This document shows, in pieces, positions 45,798-57,950 of a DNA stretch of 64,000 nt. The notes beneath the pieces are model-generated. The model worked only from the letters and a program-made list of their open reading frames with translations. It searched no databases and had not been told where the DNA came from. Position 1 is the first letter of the stretch. Each line of letters begins with the position of its first letter. A program made the position numbers and the translations under genes. The DNA is from Cristatella mucedo (Eukaryota > Bryozoa > Phylactolaemata > Cristatellidae): assembly GCA_009760855.2 (NCBI GenBank), contig WPIO01000006.1, positions 4,420,001-4,484,000 on the forward strand, in the 5' to 3' direction.

Positions 45798-48794
45798 CTA
45801 TCCGGTCAGGACATAGTCGTCGTACCGGCGGGGAAGTGTCACAGCGCGCCTGGGCCGCTGTACTGGTTCAGCTCTGTCCCCTTCAGGTGCAGAGGGCGCC
45901 TCTTCCTGCCCTGGTACGAGACGCAACTCGGACACGTGGCGACGCACACCGTCGATCTCGATTCCCACGCCCTGGCCCTCACTGGTTACCGTGCCCTCGG
46001 GCCACTCGGTCGTGCAACGAGTGCCGGCAGGCTTCACAAAGACTCGCTTGCCGACCGCATATTGAGCAGTCCTCGGGCCCTGATCTGTCTTTTCTCTAAA
46101 GAGGGGGCTTTTCCACTCATAGGAGAACATGCTTCTGCAGGGCACCGATTCCTCGTGCAACCCGGCTGTTGGCGAGATGTTGTACCAATACACCATCACC
46201 AGGACGTTCTTGCCCGTGCGAGCCGCCATACTCTTGATGGTCCTGTGGTTTCGCTCAACGATGCCATTGCCGGAGGGTTTAAAGGCGCAACGGTATATGG
46301 GCTCCACGCCCCAACGGTCGCAAAGACCGCGAAGAGCTGTTGAGCGAAAACTCGCACCGTTGTCCATGAGCAGCTGCTGCGGAGGGCCACGCTCCCTAAA
46401 AATTTCGCCCAGATTTTGCACCAAAGAGTTTTCTCTCTCGTCGGGTATTCGCCTCCAAATAGCGAAACGGCTCGGTCCACAATCTACCACGGTCAGATAT
46501 TTTTGGCCCTTGAAATGCGTTACGTCGCAGGCCAGGCGCTGCCAATTCTCGCTTACACCCAGCACGCCTGCACTCCATGCGACTGGTGCAGGATCGATCG
46601 ACTTGCAACGAGGGCAAGCCTTCACGACGGCTTCGACGTCCTTCCACCGGATAGTAGCTTTCGGGTGGCACATTCTAGCAAGGTACAGTGTCCTGTCAAC
46701 TCCAAAGTGGTGAAGGCTGTGGAAACTCTTTAGGTCGACGCCGACCGCCGGCGAAGACGCCTGCTTTGGAACAGCGAGATAGCTTACATTCGCCCTCATC
46801 CATTTCTGAGCGGCGCGGGTCAGCTGGTCGGCTTTATTGTTGGATGATCGCACCAGGACTACGGGAACCTTCAGTCCACACTCTGACACCGTGTCGGCTA
46901 TCAGTGCTAGCCTGCGTTTGATAAGCGCCTCTCTCATGCCGTGGGCTCGTACAGGCTTATCTCCAACCAGCAGTGACTGTAGCCATCCGTGAACAGTTGC
47001 TGAATCTGTCCGAATCTCCACCTGCCGTAATGACAAAGCAATGGCCAGATTGAGGCCCTTGATGATAGCCTCCAGCTCAGCAAGATTGACGTGGGCTACG
47101 TCGTCAGCTTTTCGCAGCCAGGAGGCATCCTCGACGATTCTTCTTCCTATATCCAGGCATGTGCCGATAGCAAGGCTGCTGGCATCACACCAGAGGATGC
47201 CACTATCCAGATTCGGCACATTCAAAATGCCTGAAACTGGATCGTCGGCATGCAATCGCTGCATCAATTCACTCGCCATGGCTATGACATTTTCACCAAC
47301 GACTGAGTCCCAACGGACATCGCCAGCGGCTCGCTTTAAGTAACTGCAGGCTGGGCGAAGCCAGCCTGCGATTGGGAAATGCCCGATCAGCTGACCGCAC
47401 CACGAAAACAGCTGGCGTCGCGATGGGGCGTCGGGCAATGCGCTCACCACGTTATCGCGGCGCCAACGAAGCTTATCACCTTCCTTTGGCCTGCATACTC
47501 GAAGGCCAAGGACCCTTCCGCCAGCGAGGCTTTCTGGCGGCTTAGCCTCCAAACCAAATGTTCGTAGCAAGTCGATTACCTCACCATTCGAGACGACGCT
47601 GTTGTTGACAACAATATTGTCGACAAACGAATCAGTACCAGTACCAACTCGCTCATCCATGGACAGGACCTTTGTCCGAATCGCGGTCATTATTTTCGGG
47701 ACGACATTAAGTCCGAAACCTAGCCGTGTGAGGCAGTACCGACGGCCTTTGTACTCCACGACCTAATATTGCCAGAGAGCTGGATCAACATGCACCTGCA
47801 AGTATGCTTTTCGCAGGTCAATTATGCTCAAGCTCTCGTCCAGCCGTCGCCACGTTCTGAGTTTAGTGCTACACACATCGCCACCAGCCGTGTGACTCGA
47901 GATAAACTGATTAAGTTCTCGGTAGTCCATCACGGGCCTCACTTTGCCCTTGCTTGCCTGTACGACGGCCATTAGAGGGATCGGGCCACCACAATGACCA
48001 GCGAACAGCTGCAACCAGCATTCCTTGATCCACTCTTCCACCTCCTTTTCGTAGTCGGCACGAATTTCCTCTCCCACATGATATGAAGCGATATGGTTCG
48101 TCAATTGGGGGACGACACAACGATTCGTCCACTCCCACTTCACTGACCAGCGCCACTGATGGAATACTGCCTTGAAGTCCTTGTCCTCAATCAGTACGTC
48201 AGCGGCCGACGATGCTACAGCACGTTTGACACTAGGAGACGCCACTACTGCTGCCTCGGAACGGTGTCCTGGCTCTGGAACTCCCCTTTAGCACATGAAC
48301 TCAACATGACCAGTGGAAGGACCAATAATCACGCCGCCTAGGAGTTCAGTGGCATCCATACCGAGTAGTAACCCAAAACCAGGAAGAACATCTGACACAA
48401 GGCCGTCCAGCACTATGGTTCGTCCGCAGAGGGCTACCGTAGCGACGCACGTGGACTTGCAGACAGCCGTGGCTCCATTCATCATCACAACTTTCTCGCA
48501 CGCTCGCCTCACCCTCGCAGGGTCCGCAAGCGTCGCCAAAATGATGGACCTCGAGCACCCAGTATCCACGAGCACAGACGCCTCGGAGTTTTCGATGAGG
48601 ACACGTACCGAAGGAAGGCGCGCCATAACGGAGGGCAAAGCGCCGGCGCAGTAATGCGTGCTCCCCCTACTCGTTTTTTGGCCTGTTTGGTACGACGGCC
48701 CGATCCGAGCAGTTAGCAACGACATGTTGAATGCTCCCACAGACGTAGCAGTGTCTCCCGCGACCACAGCACGCCGCTTTAGAAGGACAATCAC
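45798..48794 (-). pseudogene. pol: pol: protease, RT, RNase H, integrase (two in-frame stops)
   Basis: A single frame relative to itself, shifted from gag, with which it overlaps (48667-48794). Protease: VLVDTGCSRSI near 48580. TAA at 48288-48290. RT: VRPVMDYRELNQ and SIIDLRKAYLQV (first Asp), TAG at 47763-47765, then LTRLGFGLN and FVDNIVVN, where Y-x-D-D is expected; the second Asp is Asn. RNase H: WCDAS, NLAELEA, RTDSATVHGWL (D-E-D present). Integrase: HH-CC finger (FHSLHHFG...CPRCKS), ACDVTHF, LLMDNGASF and GIVERNHRTIK (D-D-E present). The stops and the altered RT motif indicate an inactive copy. Confidence 0.9.
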
Positions 48795-49398
48795 GGCTTA
48801 AGTGCCCGATAGCCTTGCACAGGAAACACACAACATCTGTGTTAGTCGGTGCCTGGGGAGGCCATCCCGAACGAGAAACGGATGCGAAGCAACTTTCTGC
48901 CGATTTCGAAGTGCTGACGATTGCCTTTACTTTGACGCGAGCCTTCTCGACAAGAACATCCACAGGCATTTCCGCGAGGTTGCATGAGGCTTGAAGGTGC
49001 CTCTTTGCGGCCCCGGGCAGCCCAGCGATAAAGGCGCATTTGACAAAATCACCGGCCACCAGCCTAGCCAACCGATTCAAGTCCGCCCAAAAGCCATCCA
49101 CATTTTCACCTTCAGCAAGGCGACGCGAGGCGAATTCCTCGTAGGCATCGACGCGATTCGGAGAGAATGCTACCAGCAGCGCTTTTCTTACCGTGGCGTA
49201 GTCTTCCTTAGCCGCCTTGGGGACGCCATCTTAGACGGCATATGCCACACGTGTAAGGAATAGCGGTAGGAAATTTTGCAAGTCATCAACTCCTTGCATC
49301 TTGGCCAATCTTTCGAACCGATTTAGCCATTCAGCGAAGTCTCCGCTGCCGTCGAATTGCGAAATTTTGGCTTCCATCAGTTGTACTTTCCGACTCAT
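48667..49398 (-). pseudogene. gag: gag with two zinc knuckles (one in-frame stop)
   Basis: ATG at 49398 (MSRKVQLMEAKISQFDGSGD), matching the start of many Gypsy-like gag proteins (ISQFDG-GDF-EWLNRFE). In-frame TAA at 49231-49233; the frame then continues to a stop at 48667. Two C-x2-C-x4-H-x4-C knuckles (CFLCKAIGHLSRDC and CYVCGSIQHVVANC) bind nucleic acid. Gag is about 244 codons long, short but normal for such elements. Confidence 0.88.
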
Positions 49399-49439
49399 CT
49401 TTATATGGACCGCACAGTCACTCCCGCCGAGAAATAGCT

Positions 49440-49864
49440 TGTAGTTTGTTCGCACAGCAGAGAGCCAGCCGATGCCCAACACCGACAGTTTATTCCCAAC
49501 GCACGGAGCCCCAGAGCGCACGGCTCCCCTCAGCCCCTGCCCTCGCACGACTCCCCTCCCCTGGTCGACTCCGATGACCCATCGACCACAACTGTGCACC
49601 GGCCGACCCTGATAGTGAATCCACCATCTGGCCACCAGCTGGTCCATGCCACATCAAAGGTAGACCACAGCAGTGCACTGGCCGACCCTGATGGTGAATC
49701 CACCATCTGGCCACCAGCTGGTTACCGGCCTGTGTCCATACCACATCGCAGGCGGACCACAGCTGTGCACCGGCCCCTCTCGGTGGTGCTTCTAACAGCT
49801 CGCCATCGGCTTATAAGAGGAGCCTGCATACAATAAATATATACATACGTACATACGAACTACA
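49440..49864 (-). repeat. 5' LTR
   Basis: 425 bp, same termini as the 3' LTR. On - it starts TGTAGTTCGTATG and has CTTATAAG as a possible TATA region near its start. Confidence 0.92.
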
Positions 49865-49869
49865 TGAAG

Positions 49870-50459
49870 TGTACACAAACGCGATTTCAACTTAGCTTTT
49901 TAAAAACCAATACATTTAAGAATATTTCATCGTTACCAAATATCAAATACACTTTGCCTCCACCGTCGTTTAACTTCATAAACTCAAACCACTCATCGCT
50001 ACCTGGCTAAATTTAGGAGTAATACAAAGTAGTTTCCTCCCCGCGATAGAGAGCGGCCCCGAGCGACTCATAGCATGGTGTGGACCTTTAACTGATTTCT
50101 CCGTGATACCTTCCGGTATTCTGCTGCTAACTTGGCCGTGACTATTTATAAGCTGTCCTCTGTCCATGCTACACAAAACAGGACCTGCTTAGCATAAGGT
50201 GCGATGTCGCCATTAGTCGATACCAACCGGTGGGCCTTCTTCGACGGGTCAGTGACAACCTTTCTGCACCCTGCGTTCACCCTATCAACAGCCCGACTAT
50301 CAAACCTGCGACCCGTAAGTTTAAAGTGCTGAATAGTACTTGTTGCGGTAGTAGCCCACCCGCTGTAGACCAGCACGTTGTGAAACGTCAACCGGTGGCA
50401 TTACTAAGGTCCAATTCAAACTCGAAGGGCCCGCGTCCGCCGGGCCGCATGCGGCCGAC
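49870..50459. other. Continuation of GC-rich copy 4, then LINE-B 5' region
   Basis: The first tens of bases continue the duplicated unit. From about 50210 the sequence may be the LINE-B 5' UTR or ORF1 remnant ('gtcagtgacaacctttctgc' onward), but no ORF1 domain is visible. Confidence 0.35.
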
Positions 50460-53388
50460 GTGAATACAAGCCACTTCATCGCCGTCGCCCAGTTGTTGGA
50501 CAGCCTCTTAAATTCCGCCTACTAAATGTCCGCTCGCTAAAACAAGGGGCTACTTATCCGTGATCGGGTGGTCTAGGAGAAGCTAGATGCGTTTCTGCTT
50601 ACCAAAATTTGGATGACGCCTTGTTCCAGTAGATGTATTTCTCCGACCATTCCACCCGGACTCTTATTATGTCAGTCCATGAGTTCTGACAAGGTTGGCG
50701 GGGTTGCAATAGTTGTTCGAGAATCGTTTGGCTATAAGAAATGCAGTTTTGTGCATGGACCATCGTTTGAATCGGTTGCAATCAGGTCTTCATCAAAGAC
50801 AATGCCTCTCAGTGTTGTGATATACCAGCCTCCTGTCTGTCTAAACTTGTTTATAAAGAAGTTTCCAGAGTTCCTCGCCAAAGTATTTGCTTGTGACAGG
50901 TCACTACTGATTGCAGGAGACTTCAATATTCACGTTGACAACCCTAGCAACAGCTAGTTCCGCTCATTTCTTGACTGCCTGGAGAGTTTTGGTTTGGTCC
51001 ATCACGTTAATTATACCACCCACGTTGGTGGCCATATTCTAGATCTCGTGATAACTAAAGATGTCCAACTCACTGACCTTGTGGTGTGCCCGCTGACCAT
51101 CTCAGATAATTGTTAGGTCTCGTTTACTAACCCTCCTCCATCGTACGTGCAGGGTTATGTCGAACTTGTCAAACGACGTAACTTACAAAGCATTGAGGTA
51201 GACAGGTTTTTGAAGCACGTGTGTGATGCAGGTCTTCTTTATCTGCATTCAGACTCGACCGGCAGCCTCGATACCCTCACTGATGCAATGAAAATCACAC
51301 TCAGGAGTGCTCTTGACAAGCATGCCCCCGTTCATTCTATCCATGTTCAGAATCGTGGAGATTCCTTTCAATTTTTAAAGAAAACTCCTCAAGATGCACC
51401 GGGTTAAGCGCAGGCTTGAACGTCGTTTCAAGAAATCGGGGTCTGATGCCAATCTAGTCACTTTCAAATATTTCCTTCGAGTTTACACCCGGAAGCCTAA
51501 GAAAGCCAGGGCTTCTGTTTTCACTCGAAAGCTGAATTCCTACCAGTCGGACCCTAAATAGATTTATAAGACAATAAACCATTTACTGACAAATGCTGAG
51601 AAGTCTGATTCCTCAGATATTGAGGGCTCAGCCGAAAAGGTTTCAGCCTTCTTCACTGAAAAAATTGTGCACTTTCGTCTCCCTAAAGCCCACTCCGACT
51701 AAAGCAATCGCGATCCACAACCCGTGACCTTCCCTAAAAGGTTCCCCGAGGTTTCTGCACGCGATGTGGCTACCTTATTAAGTTCTAGTAAATAGAGCAT
51801 CCACAAAGTCTCCTGAAGACCCTATACCATCATCTCTGTGGTCTTCACTAGAAGACCACCTTAGCCCTGCCATAAATGAGATTTGTTATTCATCTCTGGG
51901 AAAAGGGGTTGTCCCCAACTCATTCAAATCGGCAATCGTTAGACCCACACTTAAAAAAAGCGTGAATTAGATAAAGAGGTCCTTGTAAACTATTGCCGTG
52001 TTTTTCTTCTTCCTTTCTTGTCAAAGATTCTTGCAAAAATTGTTTCTAAGCAGCTGGTTGAACACGTTGATAAGAATGAAATGTCAGAAACATTTCAATC
52101 CGCGTTCAAGAGGAATGAGTATACTGAACTGGCTCTCTTCCATGTTAATAATGACATACTACGTGATAAAGACGACGGCAATGTCACTGCACTAGCTCTA
52201 CTAGATCCGTCTGCTGCCTTCGATACCATTGATCACCATGTTCAGCCTGAACGATTGAGGACAACGATCGGTCTGGCAGACGTAGCACTGGCGTGGTTTA
52301 AATCGTACTTGTCTGATCGTGTTCCATCCATGTCGCGTGGGTGTCAGGTCTTACACACAAGAAGGGTCACCTGTGGAGTCCCTCAGGGGTCTGTACTCGG
52401 TCCCTTGCTGTTCTATATGTATAATAAAGCTCGGGAAAAGTGATTAAGGCCCATGGAATAGGATATCACTGTTAAGCTGAAGATACTCAATTGTATTTGT
52501 CATTCAAACCGTCAGAATCTGCTGCAGCAACCGAGAAACTGAATGCTTGCCTTGCCGACATTAAATCCTGGATGTAGGAAAACTTCTTGAAACTAAATGA
52601 TGATAAAGCCAAACTACTGCTCATAAGACATTTTAAGCGTGGAGCTGTACCAAAAGGCTTTGTTATTCAAATAGGTGATGCTATTGTGCAACCGTCACCA
52701 CGTGCTCGAGTTTTAGGCGTCGTTTTCGACAGCTGCCTCAATTTTAACAGCTTCATTCAGAAGACTGCTTCTGCAGCTAGCCATCATGTCCGACCCCAAT
52801 ACAAGGTTAGGAGCTATGTTCCACAGTGGCTTGTAAGAAATTTAACTAGCTCCATAGTTCTATCTCGGCTTGATCATTGTAATTCCATTTTGGCTGGGCT
52901 ACCAAAGAAAGCAACTAGGCCACTGCAGCTGACTTTAAACATGACTGCAAGGCTTGTCTTCAAGTTCCAGAGGTTTTAGCACGTGTCTCCTTTTCTAAAA
53001 GAGCTAGGATAAATGCCGGTTGAGCAACGGATGCAGAGCGAAGTTCTTACGCTGACCCACAAGACCCGCCACGGTTCGGCTCCTTCGTACCTAGCTGAAC
53101 TGCTGCATCAGTTTCAACCTTTTCTCGCGCCAGAGTCCTATGTGGACAATAAATTAGCTGTTCCATCCCTCCGCTTAAAGACCGTTGGCGACATAAGCTT
53201 TAGCTCTGCAGGTCCAAGACTGTGGAAATCGCCTCCACGATTCTTACGAAATGACAACTACTCTCCTACTGCCAAATATGGCTCATCCTTTTCAGCGGTC
53301 CTGAGCTGCTACTTTCATGCTACTCACAACCTCAATCGCTCAACTGACTCTGTTACGCTTCCCACTTTCTCTTTGTTGCGTGGTGAGA
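50460..53388 (+). mobile_element. LINE-B, long degenerate copy (endonuclease + RT)
   Basis: L2/CR1-type ORF2 in decay. Endonuclease: LNVRSLKQG near 50520, VGGVAIVVRESF, SLLIAGDFNIHVD (50905-50943) and THVGGHILDLVIT (51020-51055), with stops and shifts. RT: ALLDPSAAFDTIDHH (52195-52240), [17 protein letters not shown] (52370-52420), then a frameshift where the Y-A-D-D block should be. C-terminal blocks run through 52587-53388 as in the copy at 14.8 kb. Its 3' UTR stops abruptly at about 53388 and resumes at about 55868. Confidence 0.8.
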
Positions 53389-53398
53389 CTGTTTCATC

Positions 53399-54215
53399 TT
53401 ACACTTGAACGTTAAGTCTACACGTTTGATGACTGCTGTCAGTTATACGTGTCATTTCATGCCTTCTATTTCTATAAATGTGTTTAATTCTACCATATGA
53501 TTCTTGCTTCTTACGTACTAGAGATCTTTGCGTCAAAATGCCAGGCTTAGCGTTATCAATAATTAGGCGAGGCTTGTCAAGGAATAATCTAGCAATGCTA
53601 GTTGTGTTAGCTGCAGCAGTAGCCGCTGGAGTAGCTGCTAAGTGTAACGCATTCATATCCTCAGATGCTCCTCTTTTTAGCATGAGCTCAATGTTTGCAT
53701 TGTAAATGATCTTATCCATGTCTGTGCAGGATCCAGAGATCCTACCCAAAAGCAGAATTCCACTGAAGACTCCATTCGGTAGAACGTGAGTGGACAGTGC
53801 AAGTTTTCTCATTACCCAACCTGTATTATATTCAGCAGTATTAGTGCATGCAGGATTACAATCAGCGGCTACGGAAAATCCTACAGCACCTGCCTCCAGA
53901 GGATAATAATTACTCTCACCATTATCACAACTGTTTCTCTAAAACAAAGTCAACCCATCCCTTCTATTGTAATCGCTAGGATTTAATAGCGTTCCTAGAA
54001 CTGCAGAAGTTACTGCCGTTCTATAGTGAGTATTATAAGTATTTTGATTCAACTCCCCCAATTCGCAGTCGTATTTGGTCGAAAAGCCTAGCAGATTCAT
54101 TATTAACGAATAAAATATCGTTATTAGCATGTGCTTGATAACCAGAATTACTAAAAGAAGAAGCAAATGAGTGAGTTGTAGCGCCCCTCCATAGCCTTAT
54201 ACTTCCTTCAACCAA
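53399..54215 (-). pseudogene. Capsid-like virus-derived protein, broken
   Basis: Three fragments in order on -: 54215-54033 (IRLWRGATTH, NNESARLFDQIRLRIGGVES), 54110-53939 (TAVTSAVLGTLLNPSDYNRR) and 53812-53399 (GRISGSCTDMDKIIYNANIE, then MLKRGASEDMNALHL). The pattern 'FVNN..A.LFDQI...IGGVE' followed later by 'I.GFC.D.DKIIY' resembles intronless proteins that recur in invertebrate genomes and are thought to be capsid (jelly-roll) proteins of Polinton- or adintovirus-like elements. That link is from memory of the pattern and needs a profile search. At least two frame changes separate the parts; not functional. Confidence 0.45.
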
Positions 54216-54423
54216 TAGATATGCGTCAGGTAGTACAAAGTAATCCGTATTCCTAGCTTCTACGAAGAACCTAACGTTTGTTCTAGAACTAACTGCAGTT
54301 TCTTAAATTACATCAGCTGGAGAATACTCATGGTAATGAATGTTATATGAAATATCTTATCTATTACATCCAAATCTATTATCACCATTTAACAGTACTT
54401 AAAAGTATTTACCGTGTTTTCTA

Positions 54424-55684
54424 ATGTATAAACGACCACCAATTCCAGCTGTGAAAGCGCCACCTGTCTGTATGACTGAAGACGAAGTCTTTCGAATTTT
54501 TTATATACTATCACTACTTCTTAACATTTTTTACATAATCGGCTTCAATGCCAATATCACTTACTTTAAGTATCCTACGTATGAATCTGATTTAGTTTAC
54601 ATTTCGTACATAAAAAACTTAAATGGCTCATATTCCTACGACGCCTTTGTTTTGATTGTGTAGACCAACTTTCGACAGTTTACCAACCGGTAAATTGGTA
54701 GATGAAAATACGGTTTCTATTGCACATACATAGCTCACACCTGACGATGGAGAAGTGACGGACATTAATGGTAATTGAAGAAGTTATCAGCGAGAACGAT
54801 TCCAGCTTTCATTCCAGTTCCTTTAAACTGGAATCCAGAAAATACCTGTGCATATTGGAAGCTATATGGTGATGCTTACTGGACTAGATTGAGTGACGCT
54901 AGCATCAAAGTTATTGGTAGCGTAAGCTTCAGGATAGATAGGCAAGGCATGATAAGTTTAAAGATGAATAGTTCATACGTCGACATTGGATCTGATTACT
55001 TGAATTTACTCATACTTACAAGGCAGTTTATATAAGGAATTTTCCTTTTTCAGAGGAGAGGGGATAGCAACGTAGAAACTTGTTTGAAATACTGGAGATA
55101 TGTTTTCTGGAACGTTAAACATGAGTGGAAATATCATTAAGAGTTTAGCTGATCCAGTAGATGCTGCAGGTGCAGTCAACCAAAGATATGTGATTATAAA
55201 TTATGAACCTAAAGTTAGCAGAGGTACTACCGCAGATTTAGATTGGGATACGATTAATCATCGTTTGATTATTCATTCGAATTGAGTAGATCTTAGTGAT
55301 GGTGAGACGAAACATTATGCGGATACAAAAGGTTCCATCAATGAAGATGCTATAATTAATGGTAACCTATACTTTGAAGGCACGTTAGTTATTAATGATG
55401 ATCCTTCTTGTGGTTAATAAGCTCCCAAGTTTGTATTTATCAAGACTTACTTTGACACTATACTAGGTCATACGACGACTGATATTCAGGACATGAGTCG
55501 CAATATGATGAGGATTGCAAAAGATCCCAATCCAAAAGATGGTTTTAGATTAGGCTATCTACAAAAAAAATTAGATGGAAATGCTAGAGTAGTCAGCTTT
55601 AGAGGATATTACAATAGTAGTTTAATAACTCTACAAGCAGGAACAGTAGGAAGGGTAACACAAATTTCAAATATCTTAAATTGA
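54424..55684 (+). pseudogene. Fibre-like virus-derived protein(s), broken
   Basis: Fragments at 54424-54663, 54775-55035, 55100-55285 and 55493-55684. Two carry the motif M-x2-N-x-I-x5-DP, readable as MSGNIIKSLADPVDAAGAVN and MSRNMMRIAKDPNPKDGF, each followed by a Y and a hydrophobic residue. This repeat type (M..N.I..l.dP....dav...Yv) is typical of trimeric tail-fibre-like shafts in phages and some eukaryotic virus-like elements. 54424-54663 has a hydrophobic stretch (FYILSLLLNIFYIIGF) and may be a separate membrane protein. Interrupted by stops; inferred non-functional. Confidence 0.4.
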
Positions 55685-55867
55685 AGACCGTTATTGCCAC
55701 ATGCGATCTGCTACCAGGTCAACTGTCTAGATGGCTTCGAATGTAATACCCTATTAAATTATCAGCGAACTAAGATTGATTGAATATCCAACTTATTGAG
55801 TCTCGCACTGAGTGATGTACAAGTTTTCATGTGTGTATCGGTAAACACGGACATGTAAAAAGCTAGC

Positions 55868-55980
55868 TTTTGTGCTGCTTACGCTGTGAGTGCCCTACAC
55901 AAAACTCTACTGCACAACACCCACGTTATCTTAAGGGCTTTGTGAAGTTACAGACGGAGACACATTACAATGTACATACT
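55868..55980 (+). mobile_element. LINE-B 3' tail, continuation
   Basis: 'cgctgtgagtgccctacac' and 'gaagttacagacggagacac' with an ATTAC-like end, continuing the 3' UTR broken at 53388. Confidence 0.7.
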
Positions 55981-56635
55981 TGAGATTCATGTTCGTATTG
56001 GTAATATTATTTATTGTTGCATGTTGAAGCATTCCATTGTATCCAGTAATAGCAAGCATGCCAATTCGCCAGACGCAGCAGCAAGACGACTACAGGAGCA
56101 GCTGACAGCTTCTGCCGAGCTGCAGAGTTGAGGCTTAACGTGCTACGAACACTGAGAAGTCGATCGGTGTTGGAGGCGATGGTGTCGGCCGTACAATCGT
56201 CATCAGCAGCATCCATTCTTGCACCGGAATTGACACCTGCAGCTGCCAGGGCTCGGCGCCCTAGGCAGCTTTAGGGAGAGAGCTGCAGCAGTCACTGCAG
56301 GAGGATTTTTCATGCGTTCGAGCAGGTGAGCCGTTAGGCTTCAATGCTCCGAGCTTGCTTAAAGATTTGACATCCGTTGAGCGATCAGCCCACAAGAGTA
56401 GGAGGCTGTGACAATTTTATTGACCAACCATGGCATAGCTATTCTGCTGGCAGCTTGGCTATAATGAGCTGTTAGCCCCGAGGCAGGCGATGCACCGGAA
56501 TTTGTTAAAATGACAGGGGAACTATATAAGATTAGGCTCTTGAACGCAAGGGGTTGTATGTCATGTTATGTGTATGTCAGCTCTGCAAGTTGGAATACAA
56601 ATTTTATCTTTTTATGCATGAGGAAACCGCTGCAT
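55981..56635. other. Unassigned spacer
   Basis: Short motif-free frames only (for example 56007-56216 on -). No repeat assigned. Confidence 0.35.
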
Positions 56636-56850
56636 AAGCAGCAGAAGCATGGCAGCAGAGCCACACAGCAGCCACAAAGCAACAGAGCTGCACTAACAGA
56701 GTAGCAGCAGCAGGGTAGCAGCAGGGTGGCAGCAGCAGCAGCAAATAGAGCATCGCCAACAAAGCGGCCCCAGCAGCAGCAGATAGAGCAGGAACAGCAG
56801 AGCGGCCGTAGCAGCAGCAGACGCAGCTGCAGCAGAGCAAAGCAGCAACA
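56636..56850. repeat. Imperfect CAG/CTG trinucleotide region
   Basis: About 215 bp dominated by CAG and GCA triplets with interruptions. It is open in several frames (Gln/Ala on +, Leu/Cys on -), which accounts for the 100-codon and 223-codon frames here. A run of 14 C follows at about 56875-56888. Confidence 0.85.
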
Positions 56851-57133
56851 ACTCAAGCTTGTAAACATTGAGTACCCCCCCCCCCCCCGTTGCTGCTACT
56901 CTTTGATGTCGCTCGGTGCATGCATAGGCGCCTGTAATTGTAGGTGTCTACGCATAGAGATAGCTACTGCTTCACATATAACCTCTAGGCTTGTTGTCTC
57001 TCTGTCTGGCTTTAAGCCGTTGAGTGACTACCAAAAATCACCACTTTCCCTAAGCAGCACAAATGGTGCCTGTGAGGCATGTATGCGTACGCCCTCGTGT
57101 GGCACAGGGGTTAAGTTGCTATTCACCTTTGGC

Positions 57134-57269
<136 letters not shown>

Positions 57270-57400
57270 GCAGGAAAGGGAAGGGCAGGAAAGAGATGGG
57301 GAGGGACAGGGATCATGGGGAGAGGAAGAGAGGGATGGGTTGGAGTGAGCAGAGGGGAGAGCAGGAGAGGAAGGGGAAAGGGAGCGTGGGGCGATGAGGG
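57270..57400. repeat. Purine-rich tract
   Basis: G/A-dominated + strand (ggaaagggaagggcaggaaa and on). A second such tract lies at 57755-57950. Confidence 0.85.
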
Positions 57401-57754
57401 GAGTGTAGCTTGGTCGCCGTCGTGCGCTGTGCAGAAATGCCAGCCGACGAGCAGCACCACCACCAGTCTATTCCACTATGCACGGAGTCGGGAGGGCGCC
57501 ACCACCCTCCCGAACAGCAGTTTCTGTCGTCTGCCGTTCAGGAACGCTGCGCACTGATTCGTTAGCTTCGACGGCGTTAGCATCGAAGGCCCTCCTGCTT
57601 AGTACCGGTAGACAACAACGTTCAGGCGAAGCACTGTCGTAGGCTGGGGTATGCATTATCGCATCACGATCTCAATACGTACCACATCGAGTGTCGCAGC
57701 CCACTCATACAACGGTCAGGGGCAGTGCCATCATATAAACTAAACCACAGTGAG

Positions 57755-57950
57755 TGAGGAGAGAGAAGAGCAGGGTAGAGTGGTGAGAGAAGACCGGAGG
57801 GTAGAAGAGGAACACGGAAGAGCCAAGGGGAGCGAAAGGATGGGAGGGGAGAAGAGGGGAAAAGAGGGGAGGGTGATAAGAGAAGAGGGGTAAAGAAGTG
57901 AAGGGAGGATAGGTGAAGAATGAGGATAAGATTGGGTGAGAGCGAGATCA
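57755..57950. repeat. Purine-rich tract
   Basis: About 195 bp of nearly pure G/A on +, with imperfect repeats of 'agaggggagg' type. No coding evidence. Confidence 0.85.

Larger units (their letters stand above)
45295..49864 (-). mobile_element. Ty3/Gypsy-type LTR retrotransposon, complete but decayed
   Basis: 4570 bp bounded by 425-bp LTRs (TGTAGT...ACTACA) and a 5-bp target duplication TGAAG (45290-45294 and 49865-49869). Order on the - strand is 5' LTR, gag, protease, RT, RNase H, integrase, 3' LTR; integrase last fits Ty3/Gypsy or BEL, not Copia. The LTRs differ at roughly 15 positions by eye, so the insertion is not brand new. A purine-rich AAGGGAGCG sits just before the 3' LTR. The leader before gag is only about 40 bases, and no TGG-type primer site is seen directly after the 5' LTR. 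Confidence 0.93.
53389..55867. mobile_element. Virus-like insert inside LINE-B
   Basis: About 2.5 kb of AT-rich, intronless, broken coding sequence between two parts of one LINE-B 3' end. It holds capsid-like fragments on - (53399-54215) and fibre-like fragments on + (54424-55684), diverging from about 54300. Several stops and shifts mark it as an old copy. No terminal inverted repeats, polymerase or integrase were found within it. Confidence 0.6.
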
